NCBI GenBank assembly: GCA_030386875.1
Contig: CM059562.1
Coordinates: 73,964,201-74,028,200 of the forward strand
Direction of reading: 5' to 3'
Length of the DNA stretch: 64,000 nucleotides
Origin: Morinoia aosen
Taxonomy: Eukaryota; Arthropoda; Malacostraca; Amphipoda; Talitridae
Shown here: positions 38,346 through 50,839 of the stretch, one piece after another
Position numbering within the stretch: position 1 is the first letter of the stretch
How the letters are laid out: each line of letters begins with the position of its first letter
Notes under the pieces: generated by a model
Told to the model about the DNA's origin: nothing
What the model saw: only the letters and a program-made list of their open reading frames with translations
Database searches by the model: none
Position numbers and translations under genes: made by a program

Positions 38346-38848
38346 CAGCTGTTCATCTCCGTTGCTATAAAATGTGAAACAAGCGTATGGACTGATTTGT
38401 TATGAATTTATGTAGTGCACAGGAAGAGGTAGAGTAGTAATAACACGGGAAAAGTCTGCTTAAAGATACAAACAGCTGCTCATATCCATTGATATAAAAT
38501 GTGAAACCCCCCTATATGCTGATTTATTCTAAAGATAGTACACAGGAAAAGGTAGAGTAGTAATAACACGAGAAAAGTCTGCTTAAAGATACACTCAGCT
38601 GGTCATATCCATTGCTATTAAATGAGAAACAACGGTATGTACTGATTTATTCTGAAGCTAGTACACAGGGAGAGGTAGAGTAGTAATAACAATATACACA
38701 GCTGTTCATATCCGTTGATATTAAATTAGAGAAAAACGTATTTATGTACTGATTTGTTCCGAATTTTTATCAAATGAGAAACAACCGTATGTGCTGATTC
38801 ATTCTGAAACTTGTACACAGGGAGAGGTAGAGTAGCAACCGACGAACA
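38346..38848. repeat. four to five tandem copies of a ~124-bp unit
   Basis: Each copy starts CAGCTG-TCAT-TCC-TTG-TAT (38346, 38473, 38596, 38699). It continues through AAATG-GAAACAA--GTATG and CTGATTTATTCT, and ends with ACACAGG-AGAGGTAGAGTAG. The last copy contains an extra internal partial duplication near 38765-38845. Confidence 0.88.
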
Positions 38849-39789
38849 CCAAAAGGCTGCTACAGAACCACTTCCTGACCGTTTTTTGACGCTGTGTTTC
38901 ATTGCGATGCGAGGCTTGCTACCGGTGAAAATGAGAGACAAATGACGCGCGTTTTGGAGCCGAGACTGAAAATTCACGGTAAGAAATTTGACAAAACTTC
39001 TGAGGGTCTCTTGATGAATCGCTCCGATATTTCTGAATGTCAGCCCTCGACAGGACGTAGCATTTTATTGAGAGCTGCGAAATAGCAATCTGCAAATGGC
39101 ACTTCAAAAAACAAGTGTTTTTCGAAAGCACTTGTAAGTGGACGCGTGAAAAATAAGTTGTATTTTACAAATTCCGAGACTGATTGGCGGTTGAATAGAA
39201 AAGGTCATTTTTTGGTGACGGTTGAAGTAGAATTATTCTTTGATTCAATTTTGACCTGAACTATAAGAAGAAATGTTAGTATTTTCAGGTGTTTCAAGTC
39301 AGAGTTTTTTCACAAAAGAATAGAGAAAGGTGTGTTAAATATCGTAAGGGTTATAGATTTATTTTAAAAACAAGACCTTTAAGACGACAAACAATGTAGG
39401 CTTTCGCGTAATATTTCAGGTGTTCCAGTGTGGAAGCAAAAGATATGAGGAATGTGAGATAATAATCAAATGCCTGCAATTGCGCTGTTCGTTTAGTATG
39501 AATGAGACATGTACACAAGGATAAAATTTATTTGTTAAGGCAAATTCTACTTTCCACAAAATTTCTCAAACTATTTCCCATTCTCTGCCACGAGTGCAGC
39601 CAAATGTGGATTGCATAAGCTAAAAGTGTGGCATCATTACCTAAAAACACATTTTTGCTAAGCACGGCGTCAAAATTTACTCTTTTTTTGAAGAGTGGTG
39701 TCTTCTAGCGCTTGGGTACTGAGTGATAGAGTACAAAGGCTAGAAAATATTGATTTAGCTGTAACCGTAATTCATTCGTTCAAAAAAAA
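38849..39789. other. no supported gene
   Basis: Open frames at 38894-39131 lie on opposite strands and overlap. No domain recognised. Confidence 0.5.
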
Positions 39790-40035
39790 AAAAGAATTTT
39801 CGTGACAAGAATTTGCTGATCATACGAGTACAGTAACTATTTTTAAATCGGCGATGAAAATGCATTTTCGTGTTTGATAGATCCTGATTGTACTGTAACC
39901 ATCATCAAACCTGATAAAAAAATGTTCGTGACAGAAACGTGCTGATTATGCAATAATCATCATTCACCCTACTATAATAAAGAATTTTCGAGACCAGAAC
40001 ATGCTGATCATGCAATAACCATAAAAAAGCCGGGT
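39790..40035. repeat. three diverged copies, periods ~126 and ~62 bp
   Basis: TTCGTGACA-GAA--TGCTGAT at about 39799, 39925 and 39987 (TTCGAGACCAGAACATGCTG in the last), each followed by CAT-C-A-TAA-CAT. An A12 run (39782-39793) precedes the first copy. Confidence 0.7.
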
Positions 40036-41462
40036 ACAAAAAGGAATGTGCAGTATTTGATCAAACGTCCATAGTAGTTTAAGGAGCGGCGCTGGCCTGC
40101 CAGTGCCAGCTGCGCTTGCGAAGTCTAAATGAAAGTAACTTTTGGCAAAAAAGAAGCGGCCATTGTGCTCCACAGATGAGATCTTTTTAGCCCGCCCGTC
40201 GCCAGGTGGCGCATTGGCAGCTGCTGAGGCGTTGTTTTTACACTTGGAAAATTTCAGTGTGAGAAGAACCCGAAAGAGATCGAAAATTTTGTGTGAATTG
40301 GTATTTTTGGTATTTCTAAAACGTTAGTGCAAAAAAAAAAGATTTACCGGGAAAATTAGGATGAAAAAATTGAAAGACCAGAGGTACGTAAACGCGTTAA
40401 TAACACTTATATTAACCCTTTGAATTACTTTAGAAAAAAGAAATTTCTAGTCAAAGAGCAATTGGCGGAAACAAAGAGTCGCAAAACATAAGGTTTGTGT
40501 AGACAATTTTACTGGTGCATTGGTCATTCGGATACATAGATTTCTTGTGATAAAACAATCGTATATAGAAGTAACATTTATCGTTAGCAACAGTTTTATA
40601 AGATATAAATTATAATATTTTTCTAAAATATTTGGTATCTCAGGATCTGAAGTGTTCGCAATAGGAACATATGGCTGCAGAAATTGTTCTATAGGTTAAA
40701 TTCTTATTCATTTTTGCTCGGTCAACACTACTGACATTGATAATTTTAACGGGCAAAACTTGTATTCCTTCCTCCCAGCAAATCCTAAAAAATAACTACG
40801 TCACAAGCAAGATAAGATAACTTTTTATACAAAAGCGTTTAAAATTGTCGACTTTGTAGCTTGAGCTAACCAAGCAGTTTCCACAAAGCGTCTTGCCGAG
40901 CGTTGCCTTAGTTGCTCCTCCAATGAGCCGAAAAGCCGCCCCCGGCTCTGGTCTCAACTTGTGCGTCCAGAACAAAGTTGCGCGTAGATTCGGACGGAGC
41001 AAGTTTTAGCCACAGTTTGGAGCCTGGATAACTTTTGTGCTGGCGCTGGGTTGGTTGTGTGATATTATTATAAAGGGATATTTGCTTTTCAAACATGGAT
41101 CCCTGGACATTTTGCAGTAGCAAAAGTTTTCATGGATGCAATTTTTCTTGTTCCTAGGGAGTTTTGTGCGGGTGAAGTTTTATTTCAAAGTTTTTAGTCC
41201 GAATTGTACCTTCCGAACTTGTAGATTGAACTATCAGTTTGTTCACTCGAATAAAATTGTTTCTATCAGTCAAATGCTACATCAATAGACCTCATGAAAT
41301 TTCATAAACTACACGAATCAAATTCAGCGACATGAACGTCATTTATGATTCCCATTTGAAAAATCTCTAGTTGGGACCTAAAAACATTTTTCTTCCAATC
41401 GCGTCTGCTACTTCAGACCCAGTTGAAGACTGCAACAAACACTCAAATTGCACCTCCAACAA
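40036..41462. other. no supported gene
   Basis: No gene recognised. Frames near 40142-40327 and 40796-41123 have no motif. Confidence 0.5.
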
Positions 41463-41570
41463 CCCAGTCTAACTTTTCACCGGAGCATGCATGTTTTTCG
41501 CCGCTTAAGCGATTTAATTACTTGGGTGGCGAAAAAAATGCATGCAGACAGCGAAAAAGTTAGACTGGGA
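41463..41570. mobile_element. 108-bp fold-back (imperfect inverted repeat, ~40-bp arms)
   Basis: The arm at 41463-41502 (starts CCCAGTCTAACTTTT, ends TTTTTCGCC) is the near reverse complement of 41528-41570 (starts GGCGAAAAA, ends AAAAAGTTAGACTGGG). A CATGCAT core lies in both arms, and the loop contains CGCTTAAGCG. This could be a small MITE or other fold-back. No clear target duplication or known terminus was seen. Confidence 0.7.
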
Positions 41571-44500
41571 AGTCGTTATTTTAGGAGCCGCGAGCGAATC
41601 AGATACATTCGAAAGTAAGAATGAACTTCCGTAATTAAACTCTGAGAAAATGCTCTGAATTTCATCGAACATAATTTATTTTTACGGTACAAACCTATAA
41701 AAAATAATATTTACAGGCAATATCAAAGCCCATTTGACAAATAACAGGAATATGCAAAAAAATCTGCTTTCTTGCAACATTATGTTAGCTGAAATTCCTA
41801 AACTTGACTTTTCCCCAGCAGTTTATGACCAACAGCACGACGAAAACCGTCACAGCAATCACTTAACGCAGACGGCAAGAGGTGCCACAGAGCGTGTTTG
41901 CCTCACCTGCCTGAGCTGCGGAGAACTCGATCAATTGCAAGCCTGTAGTTCGCGTTGCATGAACACTCTTTCTGGGCTTCGTTTTTTTGCATGCCGCAAA
42001 AAAGATGAAACGTTCTGGCTACGGCCAGTCTGACCTGCCCAGAAATAATGGCTTGGCTTCGGTAGCTGATTAATGACATCTGAGTCGAGGGGAGGAGGAG
42101 CATAAAGTGCATCGTGCTTTGATGCTGAATGCGTGATTACGCTTTCGGCACCAACGCGCATGCAGCACACCGAGCTGTGGTTCATGATGAATGACGTGGG
42201 TTTGATTGGTACAAAGCACTTTATCAGGCGAAAACATCGGCAAAGTAGTGACGAAGTTCAATGCCCTGTAGCTGTGAAGGTTAAAAAGATTGTTGAGCTT
42301 TACCACCCCAAAGTCGACGTTTTTAAGTGTTTGAAGTGAATGATAATTAAGTGTACAAAATGCAGTCATCAGTAAGATAACTGAAACATACTTATAAATC
42401 ATAACTGTCATATGTTTCTTGTTTGCACATGTTGTCGATCTCGTTAGTACCTAAGAGTGGGAACAAGTCTCTCTAATTTTTTGAGCCGGAGAAAATTAAT
42501 AAATATTGAAAAGTACATTAGAACACATAATTCTTCTGGATTTTAACTTTTCGCCGTCCCCTAGCTCTATTTCATTTAATTTCGATGAGAATGTGTAAAC
42601 ATAGCTGATGGAAGGTGAATGCAAAACCAATTTTAATAGCAATACTACGATGTCGGTTTTTCATCCATGATGAACATATTATCGTCATGCTCTGTATGTT
42701 TTCTTATCAAATGCGCCTCAAACATAACACAGTGATAACGGAAACGTGAGCTTTTAGTCGGCTAAAAAATTTTATAACATAACTTGATTGAAAATCACAA
42801 GAGTTTCGAAAAAACTTCTATGAGTTCTTTGAATTTGTGGGAAATGATTTAAAAAAATAGATGACTTGCTCTGTTTGTTGGTGGAAATTGCTTCATATCT
42901 AAATTATAATGTTCTCAAAACGTTTTATAAGCCTGCGGTATTGCTTCAGTTTCCAAGTCTCAAAACTTTACTCAAACACCCTAGTTGTGCTCTTAAGTTT
43001 CAAGGTAACACTTTTGCTGTGAATTTTAACGAGATAACATGTCTAGAGAATGAAAGGAGCTTATAATCCTGTATTATCGAAATAATTCATTATTTTCTAT
43101 TACGTGAATTTAGATGCTAATCCACTATGAATACAAGTGTATGGTATAAATTTTGGTTACTTTCTTCCCAGAATAACCAAGAAAATAACATTTCATTTTT
43201 ACGAGAAATGTGATGAGCAAAAAATGCTTTAGCTTTCTATGCTAGGCCAAAAGCTACGCAGATCTGATTCTTTTTGCGGCACGTTGCACGCCAGAGAGCA
43301 AAATAAACTGCTCACTGTGGTAGAAATCTACATCCAAGATGCCTAGATGATGCTGTCAGGATGCGAAAACAAGAACGAGCTCGCGACACAAAACCGAAAA
43401 CTCGTTCCCAGTCTGTGCCGTGACAGCTGCGGAGCCTTGTCGACACGTAGCTGTCGCTCGAAAAATCGTGTTGACAGGTTCTAAGGCCGGAGTTTTGATG
43501 TCGGATGTTTCTTGCGAGACCCCTCTAAGACTGATATTTACCTTTATAGAATGACTTCAGGTGTTGTTCGAGATGTGTTTTAGCCTCACGGATTCACAAT
43601 GAGCTGTTTTAAAAAGATAATATTGATCCTTGATCAGGGATAAATTGTGTAGAAAATTTGGCTTATTTTTTAAATGAAACCATGACCACTTTAAGACTGA
43701 CATTTACATTTATAAAATGACTTCGGATGTTGTTGGATATAAGTATTAGCTACACGCATTAACACTTATCTGTTTTGAAAACATGATGTTGATTTTTAAC
43801 CATGGAATTTTTTTTTAAAATATTGTTTATCTAGAAATGAAATCCTGTGATACGTACAAATTTCACTCTTCACACTTAATAAATGTTGGAGAACGGAATG
43901 TGTTTTTTCTTCCTTTAGAAATATATTTTAGTCAAGTAAAATGAGAATTTGGGTAGAGAGTACAACCTTAAAAGTATTAAAACGAATCCCAGATGAAGTC
44001 TCAGAAAGGAAAATTGATATATCTCTTCCAAATGATCTACGATTTTATCTAAAATTGCCTTCTGAAAAATATTGAAGTAACCTAATTAGGTAAAATTTTC
44101 AGCCCATGAAATTTCATTTAGTATAGTTTTGCACTTAGTAACGGTTGTTTTTTAAGGTTAACACTCTTATCCGAACGTGAAATTCTTACACTTAAGCTCC
44201 CTTATATCACTTAAAACCTTCAAGAATTACTTATTTCTTCTTTTTCATACAACAGGTAACAATTTCAGGCTAAAAATAAAGCATTTTACACGTACACTGG
44301 CTCAACTAATCCCCAACTTCCAATTGGTAACTACTCTGGGCGTGAGGAGTCGTTCCTCATATTACTTTAATTATTTATATGAAGGAATGGAGTCTGAAAA
44401 TTTCTGTTATGTTAGCTTACGACTAAAAATGCACACCCATCATACAACGTTTCGTTTGCTATTCTACGGGGGGAAACGAAATTGTTTTCGTGTTGTTTCT

Positions 44501-44650
44501 CTTCAGCGTGGGTTTGAAAGAAATTTTGCCTCACATTGAGCAATGTATTTCTTCCATTTCACTAGCATGGAACTGAGTAAAACTATTATTAAAATGTAAA
44601 GTTCAGTATGCAATTCACTTACAATAACGTCTTAGTAATTGTCTAGGTAG
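41571..44650. other. no supported gene
   Basis: Several overlapping frames at 41734-42411 on both strands and one at 44177-44539 (120 codons) have no recognisable family. The block 43240-43500 is relatively CpG-rich. No RNA gene found. Confidence 0.5.
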
Positions 44651-44842
44651 TCTACGGAAAAACAACCAGCATTTAGTTTACTTTTTTCAGCTTCTTCACG
44701 GATTCCCTACCACAATCTACGGATGAAGCAACTACTGTTTAACCCATCCTAAGGACCTTTGGCCAACTCAAGTCCGGGATATTAGAAATCATCTATATAT
44801 ATCTTTATATATATTTCTTCCGCTGTTCATGACAGTCAATTT
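44651..44842 (+). repeat. Dispersed repeat copy B
   Basis: Diverged partner of 35865-36045: TCTACGGAAAAACAACCAGC, then AATCTACGGATGAAGCAACT, AAGGACCTTTGGCCAACTC and CCGCTGTTCATGACAGT. A short TATATATC expansion interrupts the match near 44795-44815. Confidence 0.75.
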
Positions 44843-45044
44843 AATGTTCTGTTCTAGTCATGTTCCTGTATTGCACGGACATTTATGTGCTGCATGCGCG
44901 TCGCTTCGGATTAGCAAAAAAGTTTTACGTTATTATTTCGAATGAAAGAACAAAACCCCCATACATAAATTTAGATTTAATTATAAAACTTGTTAAAAAT
45001 AGAATTACCAAGAAATTTTACTCCGGGTTCTCGTAGATAAATGG

Positions 45045-45049
45045 GTATA
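45045..45049. repeat. Target-site duplication, left copy
   Basis: GTATA directly abuts the left LTR and is repeated exactly at 52752-52756 after the right LTR. Five bp is the usual duplication for Ty3/gypsy integrases. Confidence 0.93.
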
Positions 45050-46660
45050 TGTCAGGGCCAAGTGACGGAATTATTCCGTACAGCTCTAATAGTGGGGACG
45101 TCACGTCAAAACGCTCTACTTTCCCCAACCGCCTCGGGAATTGAAACACGGAACAACCAATAGATTTATTGATTGCATAAATAAAGGAAAAATATATATA
45201 TCTTAACTTAAAGTTAGGACAGTGGAATGCAGGTCGAGAACCCGTGATGGTGGGCGAGCACAACAGCGGTCATCGAACACACGCCAGGATGGGGCACCAG
45301 GGACCCGTGCAAGATAAGGCACCAAGGACCGGTGCAGGATAAGGCACCAAGGACCGGTGCAGGATAAGGCACCAAGGACCGGTGCAGGATAAGGCACCAA
45401 GGACCGGTGCAGGATAAGGCACCAAGGACCGGTGCAGGATAAGGCACCAAGGACCGGTGCAGGATAAGGCACCAAGGACCGGTGCAGGATAAGGCACCAA
45501 GGACCGGTGCAGGATAAGGCACCAAGGACCGGTGCAGGATAAGGCACCAAGGACCGGTGCAGGATAAGGCACCAAGGACCGGTGCAGGATAAGGCACCAA
45601 GGACCGGTGCAGGATAAGGCACCAAGGACCGGTGCAGGATAAGGCACCAAGGACCGGTACAGGATAAGGCACCAAGGACCGGTGCAGGATAAGGCACCAA
45701 GGACCGGTGCAGGATAAGGCACCAAGGACCGGTGCAGGATAAGGCACCAAGGACCGGTGCAGGATAAGGCACCACGGAGGAGGCACGCAGGTGCGCTAGG
45801 CTACAAGCCAGCGAGTGAACTAGTTGGTAGACTAGTCGGATGAACATGAACAGACACGAGCGTGGCTTCCTTTGGCACAGGGCAAGTCCAGCCTGCGAAC
45901 AAACACACCACCATTAACACTGTTCGCGGCTTGCTAGGGTCAAACCTTGAATTAACGGCGAGAGAAAATCTCACTAGCAGGTCTAGCGGGAAATAAGGTA
46001 ACTAGTATTTCAATTTCAGTAAATCTACAAAAAGCAAGACAATGCAGAAATACTTGTTAGATTTGTCTCTAACTAACAGCCAGTCTAAGCCTATCGATTC
46101 ACACAAGGCGTTCCAAAGAGAGGAAGGAAAGGGCACCACTTAGCACGGGGCTTCGGGTACGCAAAATCCACACAGGAAGAGCACAGACACAGTTAACGGA
46201 GAAAGAAGATTATGAAATACGATAAAGTTGGGTTAGAGAGTAGTAAGTGCTGAAAACGGAACAATTAACCGGAAAAGAGTACTTGACATTACAACACTTA
46301 ATTTCAATACAAAGAACGCCTACCTAACTTCAGCTAGGGCCCTAACAGCACAAAAAACAGAAGTAAACTTACTCGTCAGAAATGGTGACACTATCTACTG
46401 TTTAGAAAATTACGTTCACCAGGGTTCTATACGGTTCAAGTTCAAGTCTAGAATGGAAAAGAAACACAATTAGCGACAGGGCTCAACTCTGAGCTACAAT
46501 AAACAGTTAATAATCACACATTAGAAGGAGACTACAGCAGGCTCGTATGATCACAAAAAGGTACCAATCTGTGAAGCATCGCAGGCTATATAAAGGACTA
46601 ATCTATGTCTTCCGACGTCACTGGGAAGAAGAGCGGAAGGCCGGCAGGGTCGCCCCTACA
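45050..46660 (-). repeat. 3' LTR (left), 1611 bp
   Basis: Begins TGTCAGGGCC and ends CGCCCCTACA on the plus strand. It is the downstream LTR because the element reads leftward. It matches the right LTR almost base for base except for 300 extra bp in the 25-bp array. On the element strand, a TATA-like TTTATATAG lies at 46586-46596, near the LTR's upstream end, and an AATAAA at 45165-45170, near its downstream end. Long open frames across 45203-45847 come from the array and are not genes. Confidence 0.96.
45290..45774. repeat. 25-bp array in the 3' LTR, ~19 copies
   Basis: About 19 nearly identical 25-bp units containing GGCACCAAGGACCGGTGC. Each unit holds GCACC and GGTGC, which can pair as a small hairpin. 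The first copy is a variant (ACCCGTGCAAG) and one copy has GGTAC (near 45658). The unit has no minus-strand stop, so all three frames are open (214, 190 and 151 codons). Confidence 0.96.
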
Positions 46661-46662
46661 CG

Positions 46663-46673
46663 ACTCCCCCCTC
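46663..46673 (-). promoter_or_regulatory. Polypurine tract candidate
   Basis: On the element strand, GAGGGGGGAGT lies two bases before the 3' LTR. This is the expected position and composition for the plus-strand primer. Confidence 0.75.
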
Positions 46674-46865
46674 AAAGATTCTATCCTGACTAGAATCAAC
46701 TACGAAGGTAAACCTTGCTAATTTTAACAACAGAGATCATTACGAGAGTTGAAAGAACAACTTACACCTAAGAACCACTCAGCAGGCTAAGTTAATAGCC
46801 CTGAGTTACACATGAACATTTAGTTATTACCAGCGAATGCGACGCCTCCACAAGGAAGCAGTCTT

Positions 46866-47932
46866 TCAATCCGTTGGAAGTCGGCTGAGCAAATCTGCTC
46901 CAAGGTTATCTTTACCAGGAATGTGGACAATCGTGAACCTAAATGACTGTAGGTTCAAAGCCCATCTCATCAAACGTGAGTTTTCACACTTAAGTTTTTG
47001 CAAGGAGAGTAGAGGCTTATGATCAACCTCCAACAGGAATTCTGCACCAAGCAAATAAAACTTAAACTTTCCTACACCCCACACTATGGCAAGGCACTCT
47101 CGTTCGATTGTGGAATAACGAGTTTCTCTGTCTACCAGCTTACGGCTCGCGTAGGCGACAGGGTGAGGCACGTTATCGTGGTACTGAATCAGGATCGCAC
47201 CCAAACCAACATTAGACGCATCAGTACGCAATACAAATGGGGAATGAACATCTGGTAATTTTAGAACAGACTCAGCTGACAAAGATCGTTTCACAAGCTC
47301 AAAATTTTCAAGGCCCTGGTCAGTCCAAGAAAGGGGTTCTTTACTATCTTTCTTTAATAATTCAGTCATGGGAGCAAAGAGACTGGCAGCGTTAGGAATA
47401 AAGCGGCGGTAGAACGATGCTAAGCCAATGAAAGATCTTAGCAACTTCTTCGTAGTAGGAAGAGGCAAATTCACAATAGTCGTGATTTTATCGCCCTGAG
47501 GTCTGATTTCGTCTGCACCGACAACAAACCCCAAGTACTTCATGGTGGGAAAACCAAATCTACACTTCGAAGGACGAGCTGTCAGCCCGTGCTGTTGAAG
47601 CCTGACAAACACCGACTCTAGTGCTTTAAGGTGCTCATCCCACGTTTTCCCGTAAGCGTAAATATTGTCAAAGTAGAAAGTTACATTTTCCAACCCGTGC
47701 AACACAATGCGCATCAAATGTGCGTACCGAGAACAGGCGTTAACCAGCCCAAATGGTAGCTTTACGAACTCCATTAGGCCACGGCTAGTAGGGAAAGCAG
47801 TTAGGGGCTGAGCCTCTTTTGCAAGTGATATTTGGTGATAGGCCCGGGCCAAGTCTATTTCTGAGAAATACTTGGCTCCGGTGAATTTGTGCAGCTCTGA
47901 ATCAAGCAGGGAGGCTCTGCCTGGAACACAGT
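46866..47932 (-). pseudogene. pol part 3: RT core and RNase H (frameshifted)
   Basis: Continuation of pol in a different frame from the upstream part. RT homology begins about 47925 and the frame ends at 46866. The open frame extends back to 48011, but its first ~26 codons are out-of-frame shadow. Numbering from 48011, the RT shows FSEIDLARAYHQI (D53), LPFGL and the catalytic box YFDN at 113-116, where YXDD is expected. RNase H shows TDAS (D264), ERE (E305), DHKPL (D330) and a terminal GADLLSRLP (D373), all expected acidic positions. The protein ends directly after RNase H, as expected when integrase lies upstream. Confidence 0.9.
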
Positions 47933-49993
47933 TATTGAGTTTAAGGCCCGGTAATCTACGGTCAGGCGATGCGAACCATCTGGTTTCTTGACCATTACAA
48001 CAGGGGAACAATAAGAGGATTTCGATGGTTGAATTAAGCCTAGTCTCAACAAATTGTCAACTTCGGTGTCGAAGTGAGATTTCAAATGAACAGGTACGGG
48101 ATAGAATTTAGCCCTAACTGGTTGAGAGGTCATCAGTTGAATCTCGTACGTAATGGTATTAGTACACCCAGGACGAGGGTCAAGAACTTTGCGATAGTCA
48201 AGCAACAAATTTTGCAAATCTCTGATTTTGGGTTTTGTTAACTCCACATTAAGAACAGGACGCTCTGTCTCATCAGATATGTCCCAGTCGAGCATACTAG
48301 ACCACCCAGTCTCGGCTTCAGGAAGGTCAGAAGGTAGCTCTTCAATTACACAATTTTGACAAATGGCTAAGGGTCCCGCTCGCATGGGAACAACAGAGGA
48401 TGCGGTTTCGTCACCCCGGCTGCTATCATCTGAAGATCTACGGTAGTATCTCTTCAATAGGTTTACGTGGTACAACTTAGGAACACCAGCTTCATCAATC
48501 AGGTAAGTAACTCTACTTTTCCTCTCAAGAATTTTGAACGGTCCCTTCCAGGCCATCAAAAATTTATTTGAGTTATCAGGCAACAGTAACAAAACCTCAT
48601 GACCGGGACTAAACTGTCTGTCCTGGGACTTAACATCGTAGTAGTCTTTGTAGCGCTTAACGCTCATGCCAGTATTTTGGACTGCTATCTTTGAACACTC
48701 TTGCAGTTTCTCCTGCAGTTCAATTACGTACTGGAAAGAAGATCGTTGTTCTTCCACCAGGGAATTGTCTTCCCACAGGTCTCGCAGAACTGACAAGGGG
48801 CCACGTACCTGACGCCCGTAGAGTAGTTCGAACGCTGAGAATCCTGAGCGGTCACTAGGGAGCTCGCGCAACGCGAAAAGAGTGGGGATCAAATAACGAT
48901 GCCACTCCTTCGGCTTGTCTGAGCACAACTTACGTAAGCACGCTTTGAGTGGGCCGTGGACACGCTCTATCCTACCATTGCCCATCGGGTGGTAAGGAGT
49001 GGTGAACACGGGTTTAACACCGAGGAGTCGATGTAACTCACCCATTAATTTAGAAGTAAATTGAGTACCTCGGTCTGAGAGGATTACTCGGGGTATTCCA
49101 GTCCGTGAAAATATCGACAACAAGGCCTCTGCAACGGACACTGAGTCAATCTCTTTGAGAGGTACAGCATCCGGAAACCCGGTGGCGAAATCGATTAATG
49201 TCAGGATATATTTATGGCCCTCAGAGGAACATGGGGTTAAAGGACCAACCAAGTCTATGGCAACCTTACTGAAAGGCTCCGTCACTACCGGCATTGGTTC
49301 CAGTGGAACTCTTTTCGTCTGCCCCTTTGGGCCTAGCCTCTGACATTTATCGCACGAGCGACAAAAATTCCTGATATCCATAGTGACAGAAGGCCAGAAG
49401 AATAATTCCCTAACACGTAGTTCAGTTTTCCTATGGCCGAAATGGCCAGCAAGAGGGGACTCGTGCGCCATGGTTAAGACGCTTTTACGGCAAGGCGCCG
49501 GGACCACAAGTGAAAATTTACCGATAAGCCTAGCTGTTTTAGAAGAGATACACCGACGATAAATCAAGTCTTTGTGCTTCTCAAAACAGAAAATAGATTT
49601 GTCCCTCATCACAACACGTTCTCCTGACTCTACTAATTCTCTAATTTTTGAAAGACTAGGACAAGACTCCTGCATTGCTTTGAACTCTACAGGAGTTATG
49701 TTAATGCAGTCAATATTTGGCAACACCAATGGATGAATTAGTTTAGAAGTCTTACTTGAACGAGTACTAACTGCTGCGACGGATTTGGGTTTTGATTCCG
49801 ATTCTAATCCTAAATCATACAGGGGAAGATGTGAAGCACCATCTACGTTACCAATCATCACTGAACAAAATTTGATCGGCGCTCTGATTGCGTCGACCCA
49901 GCCACAAAAATATTTGCATCTAATGTAGCATCTTACCAACGGGAAAACGTCCCTTCTGCCTAAGTAGTCTGAGACCTCTACGGTCTTGCATTT
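47921..49993 (-). pseudogene. pol part 2: protease end, integrase, RT start
   Basis: In frame with gag, entered through an in-frame TAG at 49994-49996. Residues below count from the ATG at 49939. The N-terminus is the remainder of the protease. Integrase: zinc finger H159, H166, C196, C199; catalytic D229 (AIDLVGP), D289 (ILSDRGTQF) and E325 (NGRIERVHG), with exactly 35 residues between D289 and E325; GPY/F-type motif WKGPFKIL near 464-471. RT fingers follow from about residue 588 with SSYCSPVVMVKKPDGSHRL and VDYRALNSIT. The frame is lost just after, at 47921-47932, and runs to a stop at 47855. Confidence 0.93.
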
Positions 49994-50839
49994 CTAGACA
50001 TCTGTGTCAGGGAACAAATCACACGAAACAATTACTGCGCTGCAGCCTGAATCCCTCAAGATCGTGGACACGTGGGTCCCGTTAACAGTACCAGAAGTAT
50101 AGTAGTTTCGTTTAATGGAATCATCGAGACTGAACTGAACATTATGAACCCTATCAGTAGTGGGCTTTGCGTAAAGGAAAGGATTCCTAGGACAATTACG
50201 CTTAACATGATTAGGATCACCACACACAAAACACTTCGTAGAAAATCGTTTAGGGCTTTGGCTCCGAACAGAGGTCTTAGTTGGGGCTGGAGGGTTGTTT
50301 ACACGGCTCTGAAACTCAGGACCATAAGCCTTCCGAATGACGGATTTATCTTTCTGCTTAGGATAGGCTTTATGAGCCACACTCCAGTTGTCAGCAAGGC
50401 GAACTATATCTTCAATCGTGTGAGCATCTTGCTCCTTAATGAATAACCTCAACTGTGGGGGAACGCAACTAAGCAGCTGATCAACAAGAAAAAAGTTCTT
50501 CAGACTTTCAAAGTCTTTCTGAACAGAGCGAGACTCCAACCAAAAATCTAAGACTCTGGTCAATTGTACGGCAAATTGTTGATAGGTTTGATCAGGGCAA
50601 ATTCTCATGCAACGAAACTCTTCTCTGTACTTATAAGGAGTTTTATTGAAACCTTCAAGTAGAGCTTTCTTTAGTTTTGAGTACTCTCCAGTGATATCAG
50701 GAGAGAGGGCGGCGTAAATTTTTAGCGCCTTTCCCTCCAATAAGGATCCTAGCCTAACTGCAAATGTCCTCTCGCTAATACCCAACAGGGAAGCTACACG
50801 TTCAAACCTAATTAAGTAAGAGGTGATTTCTTCACCGTC
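49994..50839 (-). pseudogene. gag part 2: capsid-like region, CCHC knuckle, protease start
   Basis: In frame with the upstream gag segment across a TAA stop at 50840-50842. Counting from the first ATG (50785), residues ~1-140 resemble the SCAN/Ty3-type Gag capsid, with features such as LLEGKAL, YREEFR, FAVQLTRVLDFWL and IVRLADNW. A canonical CX2CX4HX4C zinc knuckle, CFVCGDPNHVKRNC, spans 185-198 (about 50192-50233). The protease active-site triad DSG is at 245-247 (50045-50053). The frame then hits TAG at 49994-49996, inside the protease. Confidence 0.9.

Noticed and set aside
42045..42411. Cluster of overlapping frames on both strands that might be an exon
   Set aside because: No recognisable domain, no consistent frame across strands, and no clear splice signals.
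45203..45847. Three long overlapping minus-strand open frames (214, 190, 151 codons) rich in Pro, Leu and Cys
   Set aside because: They are the 25-bp LTR array read in three frames. The unit simply lacks antisense stops.
46660..46866. Possible envelope gene between RNase H and the 3' LTR
   Set aside because: Only about 205 bp are available and no open frame fits.
49155..50446. Plus-strand frames of 62 and 124 codons opposite gag-pol
   Set aside because: Shadows of the retrotransposon coding strand.
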